Of a stretch of DNA of 64,000 nt, positions 35,701-47,284 are shown one piece after another. The notes below the pieces were generated by a model. That model saw nothing but the letters and a program-made list of their open reading frames with translations, was not told the DNA's origin and made no database searches. Both the position numbers and the translations under genes were made by a program. Location: positions 31,771,958 through 31,835,957 of the forward strand of contig NC_089722.1 of assembly GCF_035083965.1 (NCBI RefSeq), read 5' to 3'. Numbering within the stretch: position 1 is the first letter of the stretch; each line of letters opens with the position of its first letter. This DNA comes from Branchiostoma lanceolatum (lineage: Eukaryota > Chordata > Leptocardii > Amphioxiformes > Branchiostomatidae).

Positions 35701-36317
35701 AAAAAAGAGTTATTACACAGCTCATACGGACTTGAATACCGGTAGTCTAAGGACCCTGTCACACTTGTGCGTATATGAAAGTCCGCTTGAGTTGCGTATT
35801 AGCAAGTTTTTATTTTAGGCTAAGTTTGCAGCTGAAGAAGTCATTTCTTTGGTTCGATAACTAGGCTGCACAACGGTGGGTCAAAGTAGAAAACAACTTC
35901 TTCCCTGCAAACTTTACTTAAGCCAAAAGGAATGTTCATATGAAACTCACGCGCACTTGAATATACGCACAAGTGTGACAGGGCCCTAACACGGGTCTGG
36001 TATATACAGGTATATACAGTTCTCACAACAGGTGGTGCTGTTAAAATGATACGGCAAAATTTGAGTTGGAAAAATATACCTAGATAAAAAAAAAAAAAGT
36101 TAAATTTATTGGTTTATTTTGTTCTCTTGTTGCAGGAGGATTTGTAGTAATCTCTATGCGCGAGGTCAACTTGCGGAAAGTGCCGGAGTACCGTAATCTT
36201 GAACCCCGCATGGCGGCGCTGCAGAGCGAAGGATGCTGGGAGCAGGTGTCACGCGACATGTTCCCCGACTACTGCGAGGGTGAAGAAGGGATCATGTTCG
36301 TGTATCGCGTGTGCTGA
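32709..36317 (+). CDS. SAM-dependent methyltransferase, METTL27-like, five exons
   Basis: Exons 32,709-32,816; 33,965-34,090; 34,883-35,018; 35,387-35,479; 36,136-36,317 join in phase to give 214 residues. Residues 29-36 read KTWAAGYDK-like, matching the YDxWAxxYD start of the METTL27 (WBSCR27) family. Motif I is ILDVAAGTGLLGE (65-77), the acidic post-I loop is MDALDANDNMLALA, the motif IV region is YDATVMSGGFLEGHV, and VVRPGGFVVISMRE is the motif VI strand. The protein ends MFVYRVC, so the size is normal for a stand-alone class I methyltransferase. The substrate is unknown. The start chosen is the first ATG after upstream stops; a 5' UTR exon is probable. Gene symbol is left blank because the orthology is only by eye. 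Confidence 0.88.
32953..33312 (+). mobile_element. TTAA-type MITE, copy 1 (methyltransferase intron 1)
   Basis: Starts TTAAAGGCAACCAAAGCAAT and shares most of its length with 34,112-34,511 (ACCGTGCAAAAA, CCCCTTAGTTTC, CATTACAACGAAGTC, TTTTTGCATCATGGACGTC). The right terminal inverted repeat is degraded here. Confidence 0.7.
33480..33705. mobile_element. CGCGG-hairpin MITE, copy 1
   Basis: Inverted ends ACTGTAAATGCA / TGCATTTACAGT. The interior palindrome is TTCGCGGTGGTTTTATGTTC paired with its inverse (CCGCGAAC...CCACCGCGAAC). Confidence 0.75.
34112..34511 (+). mobile_element. TTAA-type MITE, copy 2 (methyltransferase intron 2)
   Basis: Bounded by TTAAAGGCAACC and GGTTGCCTTTAA, consistent with TTAA target duplication as in piggyBac-like elements. 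Internally homologous to copies at 32,953 and 52,610. Confidence 0.8.
34550..34772. mobile_element. CGCGG-hairpin MITE, copy 2
   Basis: AAATGCAGGAAAGTTCGCGG start and the same interior palindrome as 33,480-33,705. Confidence 0.7.
35531..35989. mobile_element. Two MITE copies head-to-head in methyltransferase intron 4
   Basis: Unit 1 (about 35,531-35,750) and unit 2 (about 35,751-35,989) are inverted copies. Termini are all variants of GGGCCCTGTCACACTTGTGC. The shared interior includes GAAGAAGTTGTTTTCTACTT and TGGTTATCGAACC. Confidence 0.75.
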
Positions 36318-36409
36318 TTTCAAGCTAACGTGTTCAAAATATGCGAGCTGGCCAATGGCCATCAGATATAGTTCAGGTAAAGTTTCTTTTGTACTCTTTA
36401 TCCGTGACT

Positions 36410-36500
36410 ACCCCCCCCCCCCCTCCACTTCGACCTTGTTGAAAAGCGGCCTGTGTGGCCGAACAAGCATTCGAAAGAAAATAAAGGCCTTGACTTGACT
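36410..36500 (+). mobile_element. LINE-like tail supplying an AATAAA after the methyltransferase
   Basis: After a C-run (36,412-36,423) comes GAAAAGCGGCCTGTGTGGCC and GAACAAGCATTCGAAAG, then AATAAA (36,480-36,485) and a TTGACTTGAC tail like that near 3,560. It lies about 165 bases past the methyltransferase stop and may serve as its polyadenylation signal. Confidence 0.5.
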
Positions 36501-36889
36501 ACCTAGCTATCTTTAATGCATGACTTATTTTGTGAGTTATCGTAATCCAACTGGTGGGCGGACATGTCAGTTGCACCAAAATCATTCCATTAGGGCTCAG
36601 ATCTAGGGCTGCCCATAGGAAAACATGTTAAAATACACCGAAGCAAGGTTTCAGAGAAGTAGTAACTCAAATTGCAATGATAACCAATCAAAGGAAGCAG
36701 GGGTTAATCTGCTTAAACGACGAGCACAGCTGAACAAAGTAATTAAACAGGCCCTACCTTTCACCCCAGTTTTCTCCTGTATCCATCCGCTGGACCCAAC
36801 AACTCACATCTGTCCTTACGCCAACTAAACTGTTGAACTGAACAAAGTTTGACCGAAGTGGAAAAACTTAGACCGTATCTATTCCTTCT

Positions 36890-37622
36890 AACACAAAAGT
36901 CTCCAGATTGGGCCAAAATTGTCACCCAAAAATGTATACTCTGGAAGAGTCCATTCAACATGGGAGTGTCACATTTTGAATTCCATTTTGGAAGCTTAAG
37001 GGGGGGTTACACGAAAGTCATTTTTTAATTGGAAGTATTTTTGAACTGTGATAGAGTCCATTCTTGCATAGGGGTGACATATTCAAAATTCAACTTCGGA
37101 CCATGGTGATTATTTAAAAGTCAATTTCTTCAGTGGTTGTGTTTTTGGACTAGTCTATCTTATAATAAGCTCTTTGCAAATAGCATAAAAAACAAGCGCA
37201 AATTGCCTAGAAACTGAAAAGGGTCGACACCACAACACACCAGCCACTTCAATTTTGGACTGGGGTGATTATGCAACATTTCATTTTCTTAAATGCCTTT
37301 GGACTGGTCCATTCTACATGGGGATGCTTCTTAAAGAGCCCATTCCTGCATGGAGGGACTTTTTACGTCGAATTCAATTTAGATTGGGTTGATCCATGTT
37401 TTTAGTAGTCCGTTATTTTTGGTGATGCCCGTAGAAGTGACCATTCTTGCATAGGAGTCCAATTTGGGAAGCTCAATTTCGGACTGGGATGATCATTTTT
37501 GGGCAGAATTTTTCGGAATATTTTAGTTTTCCTCAGGTGTGACTTTGGAATAGGCCATTTTTGCATGGGGGTATGGATGAAATATGCTGTATTCGCTCCG
37601 GCAAATGCTATATTTCTAGTTG
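36890..37622 (-). repeat. Dispersed repeat, copy 3 (GGCAACATTTGCG family), inverted
   Basis: Read on the minus strand it begins near 37,622 (CTAGAAATATAGCATTTGCC) and carries ATGG...TCCAAAAT blocks similar to those at 17,650-18,110. Confidence 0.55.
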
Positions 37623-37629
37623 ATAGCAG

Positions 37630-38225
37630 TGACAACATTCAAGGATACAGGCTTATGTATAAAAACATTTAATACAACAAAAAAGACTCCTAGACATCGG
37701 CTTTCGGAAAGTCATATCTATTTGTATTTTTATGTCACTTATACTACATGTGGAATCCTTATAACCCTCATAGTATAACTGTATAAAACCTAGTATTAAT
37801 GTAAAAATCATCACATCCAAAATTTTAAAACCAACAAATCAATGAATTCCAATAATGAACACCTGACAAGCAGACTCCTCGATAATAACAAAATTGGTGA
37901 CTTTATGATACACTAAATTTCTAAAAGAAAGGTATGTCACCACAGAAAAGTTGGAATTTTAAAAATGTCTTCGCTTTGCAAAAAGATAATCGAATGTTGT
38001 GAACAAATATAACAAATATATAAGTGTATATCATACCAGAAAAAGAATGTTATGTGAAAGAATGGAAAGTTTGGTGAAAGCCTGGATTTTAGAGTAACGT
38101 AACAAACGCATACTGCCTTTCCTGTTACAATGCAAGTTGGTCTCAAACTTGTTCGGAATACGACCAATCACCTTTAGAATCATAAATGTATTTTAGGCGA
38201 TAGAATATCATCACAATTGTGAAAA
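37630..38225. other. Intergenic, nothing recognised
   Basis: AT-rich, no supported ORF or internal repeat. Confidence 0.45.
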
Positions 38226-38230
38226 ACTAA

Positions 38231-38790
38231 CCTAATGGAAAGCGATTTTCGTCAAATCAGATGCATACGATACTCGTTATTGATCTTGTATAATCCAGCA
38301 AATGATACAGTTTGGGTAATATCAAAATACCAACAAATATATCTCCATAACCTTATATCACAATCCTAATAGAAAATCATTTTCATCAAATCAGATGCAT
38401 AAGATACTCGTTATTGCTCTTGTATATTCCAGCAAAGGATACAGTTTGGCTAATATTTAAATACCAACAAATATATATCTCCAGAACCTTATATAACTAA
38501 CCTAATAGAAAATCATTTTCATGAAATCAGATGCATACGATACTCGTTATATATTGCTCTTGTATATTCCAGCAAAGGATACAGTTTGGCTAATATCTAA
38601 ATACCAAAAAATATATCTCCATAACCCTACATGTATATAACTAACCTAATAGAAAATCATTTTCATCAAATTAGATGCATAAGGTACTCGTTTTTGCTCT
38701 TGTATATTCCAGCAAAGGATACAGTTTGGCTAATATCTAAATACCAACAAATATATCTCCATAACCTTTTATAACTCCATAACTTTATAT
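38231..38790 (+). repeat. Four-copy tandem repeat, about 135-145 bp unit
   Basis: Units begin CCTAATRGAAA at 38,231, 38,365, 38,501 and 38,645 and contain CAAATCAGATGCATA, GATACTCGTTAT, CTTGTATATTCCAGCAAAGG, ATACAGTTTGGCTAATAT and AAATATATCTCCATAACC. Non-coding. Confidence 0.85.
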
Positions 38791-38799
38791 TTCACTCCC

Positions 38800-40169
38800 A
38801 TGCTAAAACAGTGATGTAAATTATCACTGTAACTAGAATTATATTACGTGATAGTTTGATAACATAGCTTCCATGTCACACACAAGATATGAAGACGGCA
38901 TGACCAACGATAAGACGGGTACGATATTCTAGAATTGCTATTTCTGAGTCAGAAAGCTATCTGACACTTATTTTCAAGGCAGGTGTAACTTAAGTGAGAG
39001 GCACAGACAATACAAACATAATATCAAATTAATTTACAATCCATAAGACCATATTGTGCATAATTTGATTCACCTACGAACAGGTAAATATGTTATATGT
39101 GGAAAGCTTCTACCGTAACATCCACTTATAAGTACATTCAACGCATGCAACAATATCGAAGCGTTGCTGCCATTCAGTGCCTTTCTTTGTCTTCATAGAC
39201 GCTTTCTTTCCTGCCAGTCTAGAGTCTAGTGCAGAGGTGTGTGTTGTTCACTAATCTGCTGTATAGTACTCACAGAAGACAAACATCGGTGAAGTTGAAT
39301 AAAAACCAAACAAATATCACGTTGATGAAGGTAAAACATCCAGGTACCGGTAATAAGATACGCCAAAACAATGTTGCTCGAGCAACTGGATGAAATAAGA
39401 AATTTATCCGGTTGCCTGAGTAACTGTTTTTTTGGCATAAAACAAAGATCACTTTGAAATATAACAATAAAAGAGGAATTACAGTATTGAATTGGCTATT
39501 ATATGGAGTAACTGCTAATTCTGTATTGTTTTTTGTTTTGTTTTCCCAATTAACTGGCGTGGTAAAGAACACTAAAAAACAGGAACATCCTTACTCTGAG
39601 ACAAACATTCAATCTTCAACATTAGATATATAAGATATTCTTTTAAACCTGTGTCTTCATTCACCACCACCATTTTGTCTTGTATATGATAGCAAGAAAC
39701 CTTGCTTACAATATAATGCCCCTATTTGATATTAATTTTGATAAGAATCATCCTATTCAGAAAAAGAAATACAATGCAGCCAACACCCTACGTGTATGTC
39801 GTCTAGTTCTCCAAATGACTTGTATTGATAACATATATATCAACAAATAATCAATTTATCTTAGCCCCCAGCTTTTATATCTAGACTTTAATACTGAAAA
39901 TCATACTTCACCAAAACGTGCATGAAACTTATACCTTTTTTATAATATATCAGCAGAACAATTTGAATTGGTAAAATTCTGGTTACTTGTCACCTCAGTC
40001 TCAGTGATGGGTATGAATAGATATAATGTAATATGTGCCCCGTGATATCATATGACAGACATAATGCTAACAATGACATCAAGGCAGCAAGCGATGTTTT
40101 TATGCACTTTGCGGAAAGAAAAAGACATTGTGCTCTCAAAAGACTTCAGTCTTTTCTCCGCCAACTTGT
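38800..40169. other. Intergenic and probable 3' flank of the large minus-strand gene
   Basis: No gene recognised. Contains the fold-back repeat at about 39,330-39,440 and must include the 3' UTR of the gene ending at 40,170; no convincing poly(A) signal was identified. Confidence 0.45.
39330..39440. repeat. Fold-back repeat, CAACTGGAT family, copy 1
   Basis: GATACGCCAAAA...GAGCAACTGGATGAAAT pairs with ATTTATCCGGTTGC...TTTTTTTGGC. A second copy is at 55,005-55,112. Confidence 0.7.
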
Positions 40170-43100
40170 CTAAAAGCTTAACTCTTGCACTTCGAAGTTG
40201 AATGTTGTGGTGGAGTTCCCCAGGCTGTTCTCCACCTTCAGGGTGTAGGCTGTAGAGGCGGTGACGGTAGGTACTACACCAGACTTCTGTGAGACAGCAC
40301 CAGAGGACGTGTCTAGCTCCATGAAGTCTGGGAGGTCAGGGGTGATGGACCACGTCTTAGGGTCGCTCCCCGGGTTCAGGAGGGTCGGTTGGAACGGTAG
40401 GTCCTTCTGGTAGGTATAGAGGACGATGTCGTCCATGCTGAGACCGACTGGCTTGGTCGAGGTCATGCTGACCGTCCAGTCCTCCTGGTTGGACTCCAGC
40501 GCCGAAGGGACGTTGTTCGACCCTCCCAGATAGTACTTCTTACTGTGGTTCTTGTACCAGTAGTAGCTGTAGAACTTGAAGGAGGCGGACTGCAAATGAT
40601 CGTCGCTGTCGCGATTCACAGACCCCTGACACTCGGCGACCCAGAGTTGCTGGTCTGCTGAGCTTCCGGTTAACAGGCTCGACCCTGATAGCTTCGCGGT
40701 TTCGTCCATTGTTAGAACCTTGGATTCTATCGCCGTGTTGTCAGCGTTGGGCAAGTTGGCAATGAACTTGGCGCGACCGTAGGCGTCAGTTATGAGATAG
40801 AAGACGGTGTCGGGGCCATATGTTGCCCCTGAAAGACCCAAAGTCCCGTCGAGGTTAAACTGCATGTACTGGGTCGCGGAGCCTCCCATAAGCAGGCTGA
40901 TTCCCTCCTTCTCCAACTGGCCAGTTGGTTGATACCTCTGGAAGCTGTCGATGTCGGCACCGTGTTCCATGTACAGGCCGGCGTCAGATGCTTGGTTTTT
41001 CGCAAAACTTTCTATGGGGGTATCGTGGTGCTTCTGCATGGCTACGACGAGTATTATGACTCCTACGATTGCTGCTACGATTGCAAGAGCCCCGAGGCAG
41101 GAGCAGATCGTGGCGGCCTCGACTCCGAGCACGGTTTCCGGCAGAAGCCATGCTCCCATCGTTGCGCAAAGCTGCAGAGCGGATGCCGTAACGCCCAGGG
41201 CGTTTCCAACCTCCTCCAGCTTCGTCTGTGACCTACTGAGAGATATGGCACCGAAGACCAGGCCGAGGATGGCAACCGCAGCACCGAATCGCGTGGCCAT
41301 GAACTCCTCCAGGTTCTGCCCGAACAAATTCTGCATTAACGTCATGTCTTCTTCACCTGCCACGATAGCCTCTTCGGCTGCAGCTGCCGCATCCACCCCG
41401 ACTTCCACCTGCCCTTTTCTCTGTAGCAGCCACTTGGAGAAACCGTTGGAAGCTCGGGTGATGGACTCCTGACAGTCACCTGACAGGAGAATCTTCCCGA
41501 CATTTTTGAAGCCCATGGATTCCGTGCCCCACAGTTCATAAATGGCGGCTCCTCTTTTCAACATTCCACCGGCTACCTCTGTGAACAGCACGGCTCCGTC
41601 GCTGACCACTTGCACCTTGTCAGATGTACTGAGTTCGCTCCAGTCCAGGACTCCGTAGTAAAACATCATTATCCCGGCGGAAAGCGCTGCGCCTGCCACC
41701 AATTTTCCGAGTAGCTGTAGCGGGAGTTTCTTGTACATGCTATCCGCTTCTTTCAACACTTTCAGCAGGTTGTAGTCTGCCGCCATCTCTGATGCTGATA
41801 CTTGTAGTACGGAGAGTAGGTCTTCAATGGTGTGCTGGGTCATATTGGCCTGGATTTCTTTAGCTGCGTCTTGCATCTGCGTGTCTGTGCTGTCGATGTA
41901 CTTGTCCTCGAAGGCCTGTAGAATCTCCATAACAGCATAGGTGTAGTGTGTCATGTCGCCACTGAAGTCTAAGAGCTGTGGCAGGATGTTGGTGAGCTGG
42001 AAGATCTGTATGACTTTGACGTACTGCTGCTGAAACTCTGCACTACTGTCAAGGATGCCCAGCATTGCGCAGTTTTGTTGGATTCTTCTGGAGAATGCCG
42101 ATCCGTCCAAGGAGGCAGCTCCACCCATAGACAGCATCTGCATCATCTGTAGAGCGGATGGCTGGGTGAGGTCACGGAAGAGCCAATACGCCCAATATTT
42201 TCCCTCCTTTCCCAACGTTGTCAGCATTTCTATGATGGTCAGCATCGCTGATTGGTTTTCAGAATCTTCGACAGTATCTTTGATCTCTGCCTCCCACGTG
42301 CTTTTGTCCTGATCGATGTACGCTGCGTACGTGGTCTTGTTCTGCAGCTGATCGACGATGAACTGGCCCGTCGTCGGTATGTTCTCTATCCAGCGGTTTT
42401 TGTAGAGATCAGAAGATTGCTTGGTGTAGACACTCGCTGTTGATGTCTGCGTCTTGAGCCACTGCTTTGCTCGGATTGTGTTCAGCTTACCGGCGTAATC
42501 ATCGCTGGGGAATATGGAAGGAAGTGCCTGGGTTAGGTAGGCAACGCTGAGAGTCTTGTACCAGGTACTTGCGACTCCGTCGTCTCCGTTTGCTTTCTGG
42601 TCAGCAGTGGGGCTGCCGTTGGTGTCAGCTATCTGTTTGACTGTAGCGTCCAGACTTGGCGGGTTGTTCATCCCCATGTACTTCTCACGGAGGTCTGAGT
42701 CCATGTAGTACTGTATGATCGTGTAGAAGTCCTGCATGGATTCTTGTTGGATGTAGTCGTAATAGTTGCCGTTTCCGTCTTGTTTGAACTGGGACATGTT
42801 CAAGAGATCTTCGCCGTTGAGTGCCACGCTTGTTGTCATGGCCATGAATGATGTTGGCTGGATTGCGCGGAGTGCGGAGCCTGTGGCACCGGTATCGCTC
42901 AGTTTTACCTCAGACGTGTTTGCAGAGACGTGAAGAGTACCCGCCGCAGGAAGATCGGTTGCGTCGGCCAAGTGCGTCGGCAGGGAATCCCAGGTAATTT
43001 TGTCTCCAACCTGCTTACTGCTCGGTACGACCTCGTTACCAACCATCAGCCTTCCGTGACTCACTTCGACCAAAGAGCTCTCTTTGTTTGGAGCTGCCAT

Positions 43101-44638
43101 CAAGAACGTCCCAGTCACAGTGTTCTGGACTGTAGCCTGGATTGCATACACCTCACCTGTTGCTGCATCCAGTGCCTTGGTCAGGACAGCACCGTCGAAG
43201 CTGGATGCTACAGCGTTGAAGGTGAACTCTAGCAGGTATGGGAATACGTGCTTGCCGTCGCTACGAGGATCATCAGGGATGGGAACCGTGCTGTTCTCGT
43301 GTTGGAACACGGCCTGGAACGATGGGTTCAGAATGTAGGAAAAGTCTCCTTCGGCGGGTTCGTACGTCACGTTTGTCTGCAGATCCTCGAAGCTAACGAT
43401 GACCTTGTAGGTCTTCTGTCCGATGAAGAACTGCTCCTCTATGCCGTAGCTGAAGCTTAGAACGTTGTTTTCCCACGTTGCATTCTTCCACTTGTCGTCA
43501 GAAGCATCCCAGACCAAGTTCAGGGCGGTTCCTTCCTCTCTGACGTACGCCCCAGTGTCACTGGAAAACGCACACTCGTACGTGACAGGTTTCAATGTCG
43601 TCTTGACAGAGAATGATGTCAGGGCGCTTCTGATCGTCCCGAAGCCCTGGACACTTTCCTCGTGAGGAAAGGCGATGTGCCCACCGAGATCTCCCTTCTT
43701 GAACGTCAGTGTGTTGGTGGGATTTTTGTCCCAGTGCCAGTTGTGCACGACGTGTTGTCCAACGTGGAGCTCTTCTTTCCCGTCGGCTCCTTTTTTGATG
43801 GTGATGGTGTCTGGGGGACGTTTGGGGTCTTTATCACCGCCGTGGTAGGACAGAATCTCCACACTGTACGCGCGGTGGTGGTTTTTAAGGGCCTCAAGGG
43901 TGTTGGCAACGGCCTGTAAGAGTACGTGCGCACAACATAGGAAAGGAGAGCGTATAACATGAAATGAAGAAAGGGAAAAACGACAACGTTTTATGTATTG
44001 ATGCAGCATGGGCACTGATCCATTTGTAGAATGATTGATCCTTAGTAGCAAATTTAGTGAGGTAACAATTGCATTTCTAACATTTAAAAAAGTGTCACCT
44101 CTTTGAGGATGAACTGAACTGAAACTGAACAACTGCTAGAACATAAGCGACCAACCAAACAACCAACCAAACAACCATACAACTAAACAACGAACCATAC
44201 AACCACACAACCAACCATATAATAACCAATGCAATCGACCAAACAACCATACAACCAAACAACCATGCAGCCAACAAAACAATCAACCAAATCAATCAAC
44301 TAACCAATACATTGATAAATCAATACATCAATAAATCAATCAATCACCCAACCAATCAATCAATCTACCAATAAATCAATCAATAAATCGACCAGCCAAC
44401 CAACCATACAACCAAGCAAACAAACAAACAAATAAACAAACGAACAAATAAATAAATAAACAAAAACAATACCATACCTCAGCGCGTTCTTCTTTCTCCT
44501 TCGCTGGATCCCTGATAACCTCCTGGCCACCCCCGGCCTCACATGTTTGCTGGGTTACTTGCTGAGTTGGTGGCGGTGGTGGAGGCCTAGGTTTGGGCCT
44601 GGGTAACGGTTTGGGTTTCGGCCGGTTCAACAGCAGCT
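40170..44638 (-). CDS. Large protein of unknown function with hydrophobic core and C-terminal Ig-like domain
   Basis: Main exon 43,913-40,170 (1,247 residues) follows a good acceptor CTCTTACAG. It joins in phase to an upstream exon ending at 44,478 (GCTGAG|GTATGG) that encodes a Pro-rich stretch (RPKPRPPPPPP) and EKEERAE; the true start lies at or beyond about 44,638. The N-terminal half is rich in beta-type sequence (HNWHWDKNPTNTLTFKKG). The middle is helical (DYIQQESMQDFYTIIQYYM, WAYWLFRDL). Then come hydrophobic stretches near 41,640-41,715, 41,235-41,300 (FGAAVAILGLVFGAISLS) and 41,030-41,110 (ending GVIILVVAM). The C-terminus (40,400-40,170) resembles a putative-Ig (He_PIG-like) fold: LPDFMELDTSSGAVSQKSG then YTLKVENSLGNSTTTF. 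No signal peptide is visible. I do not recognise the family. The long intronless body and its general look recall microbial proteins, but this is inference only. Confidence 0.8.
44135..44462. repeat. Simple repeats of AACC/AATC type in the intron
   Basis: Degenerate (CAACCAA)n, (ATCA)n and (CAAA)n tracts. They generate false hydrophobic ORFs on the minus strand. Confidence 0.9.
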
Positions 44639-44811
44639 TTCAACATATAAAATCAACAATTAGCTTTTACCCAGTGTCTCAAATAATTGTTTTTGAGAAG
44701 ATAACACTTCTTCACATAATTAGCACGGGCTTGCGTCTCTTTATACAGATCTGATTTTTTTTTCCTAAACGAGAACATTTACGTTTCGAATGAATGCAAG
44801 ACAAACAGAAT

Positions 44812-45354
44812 AATGAATGAATGAATGAAGGCCTTTATTGTATGTTCGTGCCCCGAGGGGCTAGATACAGGTCGTTTAACATAAACCTAACTAACATGTA
44901 AGTGACATATACAGTGAAATATAATAATATTAGGAAACAATGGCCTCTTACAGGCATTTTGATGACTCAGCTCAAAGTGAATCGCAGGAAAGTGGGGATG
45001 CGGGTAGTTCCACGTTCTTTTGACTACATGATGAAGAGACAAACGCAGGTCAAAAAATAAAATCGATTTCAAATTAAAGCATATAAACAAGCAGGACTCT
45101 ATTTTACGTCTAAATCGTACTGAAATAAAAACCAATTCATCCCATCTTGGGTTACACTGTTTAAATGCTCCAAAGAAACACATGTACACACGAGTGCAGT
45201 TCCAAGATAAAACGTTAGGGGACCAAAACCAACACCACCATAGCATGCTCAGGACATGAGATACACCAATCAAGTTCCACTGCTGTACAATAGAAAGCCA
45301 CTTGCAATTGGAGTCCCAAAGTTGAACTCGCTCTTTTCTTTGACACCTACTCAC
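44812..45354 (-). mobile_element. LINE 3' end with ATTC tail, minus orientation
   Basis: Reading the minus strand: CTAGCCCCTCGGGGCACGAA, then CAATAAAGGCCTTCATTC (AATAAA at 44,839-44,834) and an ATTC microsatellite tail. The 155-codon open frame upstream (45,354-44,887) has no RT motif and is probably untranslated tail. Confidence 0.5.
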
Positions 45355-45499
45355 CTCCTACTAACTTTCATGACAATTTGTCAACATCTTCTTGATTTAT
45401 GCCGATAGACCACAAACTAGCACAAGCAAAACGACAACCGCTTCCATCAAAAACCTTTCTGCCCAAGGTTATAAGGCTTGTGGCGTCCATCGCGACAGT

Positions 45500-45600
45500 A
45501 CATATTTGTTTGACAAGTTGCCAAAAAACTGGGCGTGTCTGATATATTGTCTGTGCACCTACGTGTTTTGTCCACATTCTGACACACTGAGAAGATAACC
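45500..45600 (+). repeat. Segmental duplication, block alpha, fragment
   Basis: TTTGACAAGTTGCCAAAA...CTGGGYGTGTCTGATAT...ACGTGTTTTGTCC recurs at 48,380-48,475 and 50,655-50,735. Confidence 0.65.
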
Positions 45601-45621
45601 CCACGTATATGCACACAGCGG

Positions 45622-45905
45622 AGGTGTCCCTGTGGTGTAGTGGTCTGCGCATCTGTCACTTACCACATCTGGTACGAATTATGAGGGGCCAGAGGGCCCG
45701 AGTTCGTGCCCGGGTAGGACACCTCTGGACAAGAGGCGCATTGAGTCATACCAAAGACTTTATAAAAATGGTACATACTTCTGAAACAGTATGGAAGTTA
45801 AACACACTCCACTGCCAGTGGACTAGCCCCCTGCTGCAGTGATTGCACCACAGTGTGGCCTAGGGCTATGAAACGGGGCCCTATACACCTCATGGTGTGG
45901 GAGGA
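45622..45905 (+). mobile_element. tRNA-derived SINE, family A
   Basis: A-box-like TGGTGTAGTGGTCTGCGCA and B-box-like GAGTTCGTGCCCGGGT are followed by the body with CAGTGGACTAGCCCCCTGC and GGCCTAGGGCTA. Related to 25,740-25,905. Confidence 0.65.
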
Positions 45906-46249
45906 TTTTAGATTAATATGCACACAGATTTTACTGAAATGCTAGGATGCTCTAGTACTAACCCTGTTGTAGTAAAACATACAGAAAGCCATTGCTGTGC
46001 AATACACCAAAGTACTGCCGATTTACCCGATGCGTGCTCAACTGAACAATAAGAACAAAGGATAGAAACTGCTGTGAATAGCAATACCATACGTAGCATA
46101 CACGACATGTGTTACAAAACGTGATCCTCGTCCCCAGTGTTAATGTGATAGACCCGCCCCCGACCCTGAAAATCGCGTCCGAACAAGTTTGTCTAGGACA
46201 AATATGTCATTTGGAAGAATTATAATTCTGAAAGACTGTTGAAGTGTGT

Positions 46250-46587
46250 CAGGTGTTATACACATGCAGAAATACAGACAAATAAACACACAAAAATGCC
46301 CCAAACACACGTACACACATACATTCATACATACATACATACCATGTATACACCTGCACACACACAGATACATACTTACATACATACAATGATACACGCA
46401 CATACACGCAAACATAGGTACACACATGCAAATAAACACACACAAAGGCAATATACATACAGACACACACACACACACACACACATACATATACACATAT
46501 ACACGTAAAACGTACGCACACACACACATACACACACATGCATGCACGTGCACACACAGACAAATACACACACGCACGAGCGCACAC

Positions 46588-46638
<51 letters not shown>

Positions 46639-46680
46639 TAGACACACATAGACACGCATTTAGACACGCAGATTCGAACT
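46250..46680. repeat. (CA)n-rich microsatellite tract
   Basis: Long compound (CA)n / (CATA)n array with pure CA near 46,595-46,633. Equivalent CA tracts sit at the same place in the other duplication units (49,340-49,480 and 51,712-51,798). The overlapping ORFs are artefacts. Confidence 0.95.
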
Positions 46681-47284
46681 GGGCCCGTAAACACCACCAT
46701 TGCCACAACAATGTGTTCACATATCATTTTACAACGCAGTGGTTTGACACCCATCAGTTGTTAATATAAAAGTTCACATAATCACAGTAACACTCTAACT
46801 TACACCGTGCTCTAGCAGGCCACTGCGTCAATAAATCCGCTCGCGGCCGAATTTTACCTAAGTTGGGACGTGACTAGGGGGCGTGTACTGTCTACTGTGG
46901 ACTGTCTTTAGTCTGGTCCCAGTCTCTAGGGGTCGGCGTAGGGATGTTTTACCGGGCCCAGTCTGTATCATTAAGCCGTTTCTGTCATCCTGTCTACTTA
47001 GCTGCCATATAGAATTTCGCAGCCTTTCTACTTTAGCCGTAAACACACCCCGAGCCGACTAAGCTGTCTGGGCGGGCGGGGATCACTCCCAGCGCCGTAG
47101 AGATATCGGGGAGCCCTCGATGGTATGGTTTCCAGGCTAAGTGATCTTTGGCCCATACTCTTATATCGCACCAAACGTTACATTCGTCATATCTGTACAC
47201 CAGCCCTCGTTGATATTCATGATAAACGGCTTGTATGGACCATGCAGCAAGACAGAGAATCGCAGTCTACAAATTAGTACTCAC

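Noticed and set aside
38231..38790. Regular direct repeats considered as a CRISPR-like array
   Set aside because: Units are whole 135-145 bp tandem copies with no unique spacers, in a eukaryotic genome.
40929..41472. Long plus-strand and alternate-frame ORFs over 40.8-43.9 kb
   Set aside because: Shadow frames of the GC-richer large minus-strand coding exon.
44887..45354. 155-codon minus-strand ORF
   Set aside because: Lies directly before a LINE 3' tail and lacks any protein motif; probably untranslated LINE sequence.
45622..45720. Possible tRNA gene
   Set aside because: A and B boxes are present but the cloverleaf is degenerate and a SINE body follows; called as SINE.
46140..46754. Cys-rich ORF of 204 codons on the minus strand and several His/Thr ORFs on the plus strand
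   Set aside because: Entirely produced by the (CA)n/(CATA)n microsatellite.
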